In this document: piece after piece, positions 1 through 6,143 of the stretch
How the letters are laid out: every line of letters starts with the position of its first letter
How positions within the stretch are numbered: the stretch's first letter is position 1
Assembly (NCBI RefSeq): GCF_035653575.1
Contig: NZ_DASRBQ010000002.1
Span: forward strand, 20,212-84,211
Origin: Actinocrinis sp035653575
GTDB lineage: Bacteria; Actinomycetota; Actinomycetes; Streptomycetales; Catenulisporaceae
DNA length: 64,000 nucleotides
Direction of reading: 5' to 3'
Program-made: the position numbers and the translations under genes
Notes under the pieces: model-generated
Told to the model about the DNA's origin: nothing
Database searches by the model: none
Seen by the model: only the letters and a program-made list of their open reading frames with translations

Positions 1-826
1 CCTGCAGCGCGAGCCCGGCCAGGATGGTGTCGTCAGTCGAGATCGCGTCCACCTGGCCCTGCTGCAGCGCGACGAGGCAATCAGTCAGATTGGTGACCCC
101 GTAGGGCACCGGATGCGACCTGTAGGCCAAGAGCGTCTGGATCGAGGTCGAGCCCTTCTGGGCGCAGACCTTCTTGCCGCCGAGGTCGTCGAGGTTCCGG
201 TAGCCGCTGTTCTTCAGCACGAGCAGGCGCTGGTAGGCGTTGTAGTAGACGGTGGAGAACTGGACCTGCTTCGCGCGGTCGCAGGTGATCGTGAAGGTGT
301 CCACGACCATGTCGACGGCGCGCGCCGAGTCGTCGGTCTGCAGCGCGGTGATGCGCTCAGCGTTGGTGACGGCGCGGAACTGGATGTGCGCGGCGTCCTG
401 GGTGCCGAAGATGGCCTGCTCGACCTGCTTCGCGATCTCCACGTCGAAGCCGGTCTCGTTGCCGGAGGCGTCGAGGTAGCCGGTGAGGTATTCGTCCTCA
501 GCCACTCCGACGATGAGCTTGCCGCGCTTCTTGATGCTGTTCACCGCCGCACTGGACGCGTCGCCCGCGGTCGGACGGTAGGAGAGCGCGTTCGTGTTGC
601 ACGTGGCGGGGCCCGCGGTCGGTGCCGCGGAGGGCGAACCGGTCACGACCGCGCCGGGTTGGGGCAGCGCGACAGTCGGTTGCGCCCCGACGGCGACCGT
701 GCCGCCGCTGCACGCCGAGACGACGAGCGCCAGCGCCGTCGCGCTCGCGGCGGCGGTGAGCAGCGCGGCCGCCCTCGCCTTGCCGCGCAGGCGTGCGGCG
801 TCGGCGCGCCGGCTCGTCGTCACCAT
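1..826 (-). CDS. glnH: GlnH-like amino-acid-binding lipoprotein (partial, C-terminus outside window)
   Basis: This is a periplasmic-type solute-binding protein of the glutamate/glutamine class. The N-terminus has a basic stretch, a hydrophobic segment and a lipobox (LVVSAC), so it should be a membrane-anchored lipoprotein. It continues into a type-3 binding domain (RGKLIVGVAEDEYLTGYLD, ETGFDVEIAKQV, DDLGGKKVCAQKGST, VDAISTDDTILAG). The coding region runs off the window at base 1, so the C-terminal lobe is missing. The ATG at 826 has GGAGAG six bases upstream. An in-frame ATG at 868 overlaps the stop of the upstream membrane gene as ATGA and is the alternative start. The order membrane protein then binding protein matches mycobacterial glnX-glnH-pknG, where the pair passes amino-acid availability to the kinase PknG. 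I infer the same here; pknG would lie to the left. Confidence 0.85.
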   Translation of the reverse strand, partial: MVTTSRRADAARLRGKARAAALLTAAASATALALVVSACSGGTVAVGAQPTVALPQPGAVVTGSPSAAPTAGPATCNTNALSYRPTAGDASSAAVNSIKKRGKLIVGVAEDEYLTGYLDASGNETGFDVEIAKQVEQAIFGTQDAAHIQFRAVTNAERITALQTDDSARAVDMVVDTFTITCDRAKQVQFSTVYYNAYQRLLVLKNSGYRNLDDLGGKKVCAQKGSTSIQTLLAYRSHPVPYGVTNLTDCLVALQQGQVDAISTDDTILAGLALQ

Positions 827-864
827 GTCCGGCTCTCCGTTTCCCCGTCTGATCATCGGCGCGT

Positions 865-2208
865 TCATCGGTACTCCGCCAGCCGCCGGTTGACGCCGTA
901 CGCGGCCGCGAGCGCCGCGAGCACTCCGCCGATCAAGCCGCCCCACAGGCCTGCACTGAGCGCCGACTCGGCCGCGTTCGCGTTGGAGGTGTATGCGGCC
1001 TGATCCGCGTTGAAGGTCTTGACCAGTGCCTTGTCCAAGTCCGCGGCGTCGGCGCTCGCCGTGTCCGGGCTCGCCTTCGCGTCGTGTCCGACGATCAGGT
1101 CGACCGCCTTGTAGTAGTCGCCCTTGTCGGACGCGCTGCGCACGTTGGCCAGCTGCTGCTTGAGCTTGCCGTACAGCGCGGCCGCGTCGCCGTTGAGGGC
1201 CGCCGAGTTGACGCCGGCGAGGGCTTTGGCCTGGTTCTGGGCGTCGGTTCCGTCGTCCGCGCCGCGGTCGACCAGGGTGAGCGACTGGAAGGAGTCGGCG
1301 AGCGCGAGGCTGTCGCGGTCCCACAGCGTCGTGGCCACCTTGTCGAAGTCCGCCTGCGCGCGGTTCGCGGCGTTCCCGGCCGAGGAGGTCGCGCCGAGGG
1401 ACCAGAAGACGACGAAGAGCGCGATCGCCGCGCCGACGACGATGCCAGAGTTGAAGCGCCGCCGGGTGCTGCGGGACAGCTCGCGGCCGACGAGGACCAG
1501 CACCACCGCCGCAAGCACCGCCGCGACCAGGATCCAGATCGGAAAGCCGGAGACGTCCGACTGCCCGGAGCGCTGCGCGGCCGACTGCTCGTCGGCGACG
1601 GTGCGCACCTCATGGAGGATCTGGCTCTGCATCAGTTTCGAGGCCTCGTGCAGATACCCGCCGGAGACCGAGAAGCTGAAGCGGTTATTGGCTTGCGCGG
1701 TCGCGATGTACGCCGTGTAGATCGGCAGTTGACCGGCCACCTCGCTCAGCTGCGCCGAGGCCGTGCTGTCTCCGGCCAGCTCGCGCGAGGCCGTCGAGAG
1801 CGCGGCGACCGCCTGGTTGATGTCGCTGTTGTAGAGGTCGATCAGCCGGGTCGGCGGTACCGGGCCGACCAGCAGCGCGGTCGCGGCGGTGGCGTCCGCC
1901 TCGGCGAGCGCGTGGTAGAGCTCGTTGACGTTCTGCACCAGCCGCTCGGAGGTGCCGGCCGCGTTCGTCTCCGCGGCCTGCCGCGCGGCGAGCGTTCCGG
2001 CGCAGGCGCCGCCGATGCCGAGGAAGGCCACGACCGCGGCGGTCAGCGCGACCCACAGCCGGGCCGGCGTCGTCAGGCGTCTGCGACCTTTGACCGCCTG
2101 CGGCGGGTCGGGATCGGGCTGCGCCGCCGGACCGATCGAGGACCCGGTCCCGCCTATGCCCGCCGACACGTTCGCGGTCGTCGTCGCCACAGCTGAGTAC
2201 GCCCCCAT
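865..2208 (-). CDS. glnX: GlnX-like four-helix membrane sensor protein
   Basis: A 447-residue membrane protein. After a proline-rich cytoplasmic N-terminus there is a first membrane segment (LWVALTAAVVAFLGIGG) and an extracytoplasmic helical domain of about 150 residues. Two close segments follow (WILVAAVLAAVVLVLVG and GIVVGAAIALFVVFWSLG), then a second helical external domain and a final segment near the C-terminus (GLWGGLIGGVLAALAAAYG). Two external four-helix-like domains and four membrane segments are the layout of mycobacterial GlnX, which relays the state of GlnH across the membrane. The stop overlaps a possible start of the downstream binding-protein gene (ATGA at 865-868), indicating co-translation. 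The assignment rests on architecture and gene order, not on a catalytic motif. No enzyme domain is visible. Confidence 0.7.
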   Translation of the reverse strand: MGAYSAVATTTANVSAGIGGTGSSIGPAAQPDPDPPQAVKGRRRLTTPARLWVALTAAVVAFLGIGGACAGTLAARQAAETNAAGTSERLVQNVNELYHALAEADATAATALLVGPVPPTRLIDLYNSDINQAVAALSTASRELAGDSTASAQLSEVAGQLPIYTAYIATAQANNRFSFSVSGGYLHEASKLMQSQILHEVRTVADEQSAAQRSGQSDVSGFPIWILVAAVLAAVVLVLVGRELSRSTRRRFNSGIVVGAAIALFVVFWSLGATSSAGNAANRAQADFDKVATTLWDRDSLALADSFQSLTLVDRGADDGTDAQNQAKALAGVNSAALNGDAAALYGKLKQQLANVRSASDKGDYYKAVDLIVGHDAKASPDTASADAADLDKALVKTFNADQAAYTSNANAAESALSAGLWGGLIGGVLAALAAAYGVNRRLAEYR

Positions 2209-2335
2209 CCGCCGTTGTCCCCGCCCTCAGAGATCCGCTTCCACCATATTCCCTGCGAACGCTCTGCGGATATCGGGTTGCGATCTCGTGTTCGGCTCGT
2301 GGCGGGCTCTTTGCGCCGGCGGCCCGGAAGCGGGG

Positions 2336-3019
2336 TCAGGACTCGGCGAGCAGGGCCGGCAGTTCGGTCAGGCTCGTCAGCCGGAAGTCGGCCTTGGCGA
2401 CCAGGTCGCTGTGATCGGCCACAACGTGGCCCCACGGCCCGCGCCTGATGTGTGCGGTACGCAGTCCCGCCTCCCAGGCCGGGCGCATGTCGTTGTCGAG
2501 CCGGTCGCCCACGTAGCAGATCCGTTCGGGGGCCGCGTCCGGGCGCATGGTGCGGCAGGCCTCGATGACCTTGGTGAAGAAGCGCGGATCCGGCTTGGCC
2601 ACGCCCCAGGTGTCCGAGGTGGTCACCAGGTCCACCGGCAGCCGCAGCGAGTCGAGGATCCGGTGCGAGCGGCGGGTCTGGTTCGCCGCGATGATCACCA
2701 GATACCCGGCCTCGCGCAGCGCGGCCATGGCCGGCCGGGCGTCCGGGTACAGGTCCCGCTCGCCGTAGCCCTCGGGCCGCCCGGCCTCGGCCCGCCGCTC
2801 GCGCTCCGCATCCAGGTCGAAGCCGGGGCGGAAGTACTCGAACACCTCGCGGTGGTCCCGTCCCGCGCCGATCACGGCGCCGAAGACCGCGGAGAAGGTG
2901 TGCCTCGGCACGCCGAGCCAGTCGGCCCAGGCGTGGTACTCGACGGTTTCGTCGACCAGGGTCTCCCCTACGTCGAAGACCACGGCCTCGATCGGACGCG
3001 CGGGCGTGGGAGTGGGCAC
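2336..3019 (-). CDS. HAD-superfamily hydrolase
   Basis: A 227-residue haloacid dehalogenase-like protein. Motif I is FDVGETLVD, with a Gly at the place of the usual Asp+2 acid/base residue (DxG rather than DxD). Motif II is in VIIAANQT, motif III Lys is in GVAKPDPRFF, and motif IV is in CYVGDRLDNDM. The cap of about 75 residues between motifs I and II is helical, as in subfamily IA. The missing second Asp of motif I is common in dehalogenase-like rather than phosphatase members, so the substrate cannot be named. The GTG start at 3019 has AGGAG eight bases upstream. It stands between the NRAMP gene and glnX on the same strand, with hairpins separating it from the NRAMP gene. Confidence 0.85.
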   Translation of the reverse strand: MPTPTPARPIEAVVFDVGETLVDETVEYHAWADWLGVPRHTFSAVFGAVIGAGRDHREVFEYFRPGFDLDAERERRAEAGRPEGYGERDLYPDARPAMAALREAGYLVIIAANQTRRSHRILDSLRLPVDLVTTSDTWGVAKPDPRFFTKVIEACRTMRPDAAPERICYVGDRLDNDMRPAWEAGLRTAHIRRGPWGHVVADHSDLVAKADFRLTSLTELPALLAES

Positions 3020-3166
3020 GGTCTGAACTCCTGACGCTGGATCGCTCGACCGGATGCACGACGCGTCGGCACGTGCATCCGGTCCCCGTTCGGCGGGAGC
3101 TTAGCGAGCCGATCTGACGGCAGCCCAGACTTTTCAGGGTTTCTCCATACTTTCGGACGAACTCCT

Positions 3167-3212
3167 GTGACTCCTGATGCGTCAGAGTCACTCGCACTGT
3201 GACGGATCACAG
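3167..3212. repeat. Two adjacent inverted repeats behind the NRAMP stop codon
   Basis: At 3167-3191 GTGACT and AGTCAC enclose an inner CTGA/TCAG pair around a TGCG loop with one bulged C, giving a ten-pair hairpin. At 3197-3212 CTGTGA and TCACAG flank a four-base spacer. Both sit within about 55 bases after the NRAMP stop at 3220 on the minus strand. They are best read as a transcription end or mRNA-stabilising structure, or as a binding site upstream of the HAD gene. The second resembles a CRP half-site pair but has four spacer bases instead of six. Confidence 0.45.
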
Positions 3213-3219
3213 CAGGCGG

Positions 3220-4878
3220 TCACTGATGCAGTGCCATCTCCACGATCTTCACCACGACGAGCACCGAGGCGAGGGCCAGGTACAGGCGCAGGACCGACAT
3301 GCCGACCTTGCGGCTCGTCGGCATCGCGGCGCGGCCGATCACGGACAGCGGCGGCATCCGCCAGTCCAGCGCGCCGGTGCGGTCGATCTCCTGCGCCGAA
3401 TTCCTGCGCCGGCTCAGCAGCGCGTAGCCCGCGAACGTCACACTGAGCACGCCGCAGCCCGCGATGATGTCGAGGATCTGACCGGCCGTCAGCCGCGGGT
3501 CGAGCACGGCCAGCGTCAGGATGATCGACAGGGTGACCAGGACAGCCAGCACGGCGCCGGTGAACATGTTCGTCTTGCGGCCGTTGACCCAGGGACCGAG
3601 CACCTGCTTGTCGTTGCACAGCACCAGCAGGTACACCGAGGCGGAGGGCAGCAGCACACCCGCCATCGCCTGCACCCCGTTGGTGATCAGGCCGAGCGGC
3701 GAGCCGGGGATCAGCACGATCGTCGCGGCCACCGCGATGAGGCCGACGTACACCGCGTAGAAGCCCTTGGCCTGCTTCACGCCGCGGTGCAGCGAGTGGT
3801 TGATGCCCAGCGTGTCGCCGGCCGCGTAGGCGGTGGAGAGGGACACCGCGAAGGCGCCGATGATCGACGAGTCCAGCAGCGCGATGGCGAACAGGATGCC
3901 CGCGACATGCCCGGCCCGGGCGGAGATGGCCTGCGCCAGTCCTTGCGCGTCGCCGAAGTGGCCGGCGAACTTCGTGTTCGCGACCGCGGCCGCGGAGAAG
4001 CCGATGATCGCCGCCGCCCCGATCACCACCACGACGATGCCGATCCACAGGTCGGCCTTCTCGTACTTGATGAAGCGCGGGGTGATCCGCTTGTCGATGA
4101 CGTAGGACTGCTGGAAGAACAGCTGCCACGGCGCAACCGTCGTGCCGACCAGGCCGATGATCAGCAACATCACCGCGGCCTCCTGGCCGCCGCCGCCAGG
4201 CATCTGCGGCACCAGGAAGCCGTGCGCCATCTGCCCCGCGCTCGGGTGCAGCATCAGCGCGATCGGGATGAGCAGCAGGCTGCCGGCGCACAGTGTGATC
4301 ACGACACGCTCGAAGCGGCGGAACGAGCCGGTGGAGGCGGCCGCGATGACGACCACTCCGGCCGCGATCACCGAGGGCGCCTTGGGCAGGCCGAGGTATC
4401 CGACCGCGAGGGTGATCCCGATGAACTCGGTCACCAGCGTCAGGGCGTTGAGGAGGAAGAGGTCGATGACGCTGAACGCGCCCCAGAAGCGGCCGAACCG
4501 CTCCATGATCAGCTTGCCGTGCCCGACGCCGGTGACCGCGCCGAGGCGGACCACCATCTCCTGGTTCACGTAGAGCACCGGTACCAGCAGGAGCAGCACC
4601 CACAGCAGGTGGGTGCCGTAGTTCTGGCCGCTCTGGCCGTAGGTGGAGAAGGCGCCGGCGTCGTTGTCGCCGCACATGACGATCAGGCCAGGGCCGACGA
4701 TGGCCAGCAGGGTCTTGAACTTGGCGGACAGGCCCTGGCGGGCCGCGGTGTCGCCGTGCTTGATGGTGCCGAGCGCCCCGCGGATGTCGCCGACGTGGGC
4801 GTCGTCGAGCACTGCGCTCTTGGTCGGCACCGCGCTGCGGGTGTGCGCTGCGCCGGGGGCAATGATGAGGTCGGTCAT
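3220..4878 (-). CDS. NRAMP-family divalent metal transporter with altered metal-site motifs
   Basis: A 552-residue polytopic membrane protein with about eleven to twelve predicted helices and the NRAMP fold signature around GPGLIVMCGDND. In canonical Mn/Fe NRAMPs, helix 1 carries DPGN and helix 6 carries MPHN. Here helix 1 reads D71-N-D-A-G75 and helix 6 reads V248-A-P-W-Q252. The soft methionine ligand is therefore replaced by alanine and the histidine by tryptophan. Loss of the methionine is the feature reported for NRAMP-related magnesium transporters, so Mg2+ rather than Mn2+/Fe2+ is a reasonable inference for the substrate. The ATG at 4878 is preceded by GAGGAAGGA. An in-frame ATG at 4935 would add 19 residues without a comparable ribosome site. 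The gene is preceded by about 570 bases of leader with alternative hairpins. Confidence 0.85.
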   Translation of the reverse strand: MTDLIIAPGAAHTRSAVPTKSAVLDDAHVGDIRGALGTIKHGDTAARQGLSAKFKTLLAIVGPGLIVMCGDNDAGAFSTYGQSGQNYGTHLLWVLLLLVPVLYVNQEMVVRLGAVTGVGHGKLIMERFGRFWGAFSVIDLFLLNALTLVTEFIGITLAVGYLGLPKAPSVIAAGVVVIAAASTGSFRRFERVVITLCAGSLLLIPIALMLHPSAGQMAHGFLVPQMPGGGGQEAAVMLLIIGLVGTTVAPWQLFFQQSYVIDKRITPRFIKYEKADLWIGIVVVVIGAAAIIGFSAAAVANTKFAGHFGDAQGLAQAISARAGHVAGILFAIALLDSSIIGAFAVSLSTAYAAGDTLGINHSLHRGVKQAKGFYAVYVGLIAVAATIVLIPGSPLGLITNGVQAMAGVLLPSASVYLLVLCNDKQVLGPWVNGRKTNMFTGAVLAVLVTLSIILTLAVLDPRLTAGQILDIIAGCGVLSVTFAGYALLSRRRNSAQEIDRTGALDWRMPPLSVIGRAAMPTSRKVGMSVLRLYLALASVLVVVKIVEMALHQ

Positions 4879-5444
4879 GGTGCGCGGTCCTTCCTCACGC
4901 CACGCACACGTCCGCGCCAGGGGGAAGCTTGGCACGGGCGAGCACGCACGTGTGGTCAGGCAGCGTGCGTCAAGGCCTAGCGCGGCGGACCTGAGGATGC
5001 GCGTGCGGCTACCCGACGCACCCTGAAAAGGGCGCGTTCGGTACCTACGCTGCGGGGTCTCTCGAAGGTCAGCGGCTCGGCGCGCGACGGACGCCGGAAT
5101 CGGATGAGGGCGTGTGCGCGTCGACGGATCCCGTTCTCACAGGGCCCGTACTATGGCCGGGACTACTGGGTTCCATCATTCGCCTCCCCTCGTCCGGGGC
5201 GCCGTGGCGCTACGCTGATGTATGGGCTCTGCGATGCTCCCACCCGACCAGAAGATCCGGCACCGAACACCCATACGCTGAGCAGGGCAAGAATCCACCC
5301 CGGACCTGCCCTCAGTCAAGTGCAGATGCAAGCCGCAGCCGCATCGTGCCTTTAACGTGCTTTCAGGATAACACCGACCTCGGACCGAATCGGACCAATC
5401 GCCGAACTCAGCGATGGATGTGTGCTATTGCACGTTGGAATTTC
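4879..5444 (-). promoter_or_regulatory. Long structured 5' leader of the NRAMP gene
   Basis: About 566 non-coding bases separate the kdpE stop from the NRAMP start, all on the minus strand. Near 4995-5036 one heptamer (GGGTGCG, minus strand, 5017-5023) can pair with CGCGCCC just upstream (5030-5036, six-base loop TTTTCA). It can also pair with a GC-rich arm just downstream that ends in GCATCC (4995-5002, about eight pairs with wobbles). The two helices exclude each other, which is the arrangement expected of an attenuator or riboswitch expression platform. Further upstream (about 5120-5200) are G/C-rich blocks and a purine-rich stretch. I looked for the M-box core (GTTAGGTGAGGCTCC) and the yybP core and found neither, so no known class is assigned. 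The rest of the stretch shows no gene. Confidence 0.4.
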
Positions 5445-6143
5445 TCACGGTTCGAAGCGATAGCCCATGCCGGGCTCGGTAAGCAGTTGTCGCGGGTGGG
5501 AGGGCTCCGGTTCGAGCTTCTGGCGCAGCTTCGCCAAATAGAACCTCAGGTAGTTGGTCTCCGACTGATACGCCGGGCCCCACACCTGTTGCAGCAGCTG
5601 CTTGCCGGAGACGAGCCGACCGGGATTTCGGACCAGTACCTCAAGCACCGCCCATTCGGTTTTTGTCAGATGCACCTGTTCGGGCGTCTGCTCGGGCGCG
5701 CCGGGGCGCCGCTGCACCGTTTTGGCGGCCAGGTCCACGGTGTAGTGGCCGATGGTCACGGCGGGCTCGGCCGCGGTCTCGCTCTCGCTGCGGCGGATCA
5801 GGGCCCGTAGCCGGGCCATCAGCTCGTCCATGGAGAACGGCTTGGTGACGTAGTCGTCGGCGCCGGCGTCGAGCGCGTCCACCTTGTCCGCGGAGTCCGC
5901 GCGGCCGGACAGGACCAGGATCGGCACCTTGGTCCAGCCGCGCAGGCCGGCGATCACGTCGGTGCCGTCCATGTCGGGCAGGCCGAGGTCCAGGACGACC
6001 ACGTCGGGAAGGTGTTTGGCCGCCGCGTCGAGCGCGCCGGCGCCGTCGGCCGCGACGACCACCTCGTAGCGGCGCGCGGTGAGGTTGATGCGCATCGCGC
6101 GCAGCAGCTGGGGCTCGTCGTCCACCACGAGCACGCGGATCAC
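5445..6143 (-). CDS. kdpE: KdpE response regulator
   Basis: A 232-residue OmpR/PhoB-type regulator. The receiver domain (residues 1-120) shows the acidic pair VVDDEP, phospho-acceptor Asp in VVLDLGLPDMDG, and Lys in DYVTKPFS. The C-terminal winged helix includes LTKTEWAVLEVLVRNPGRLVS and ends in GMGYRFEP. Next to KdpD it is the cognate regulator for potassium/osmotic stress control. The GTG start at 6143 overlaps the kdpD stop as GTGA, so the two are translationally coupled. In KdpE of other bacteria the target is the kdpFABC promoter, but no kdpFABC gene is present in this window. Confidence 0.92.
   Translation of the reverse strand: MIRVLVVDDEPQLLRAMRINLTARRYEVVVAADGAGALDAAAKHLPDVVVLDLGLPDMDGTDVIAGLRGWTKVPILVLSGRADSADKVDALDAGADDYVTKPFSMDELMARLRALIRRSESETAAEPAVTIGHYTVDLAAKTVQRRPGAPEQTPEQVHLTKTEWAVLEVLVRNPGRLVSGKQLLQQVWGPAYQSETNYLRFYLAKLRQKLEPEPSHPRQLLTEPGMGYRFEP

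Noticed and set aside
3197..3212. CRP/cAMP-type operator TGTGA...TCACA
   Set aside because: Spacer is four bases rather than six, and the position is right behind a stop codon, which favours an RNA structure.
3199..4980. Long open frame on the plus strand opposite the NRAMP gene
   Set aside because: Composition is Arg/His/Asp-rich with no domain. It is the antisense image of a membrane protein in high-GC DNA.
4879..5444. M-box or yybP-ykoY riboswitch ahead of the metal transporter
   Set aside because: The conserved core strings of both classes are not present. Only generic alternative hairpins are, so the leader is left unassigned.
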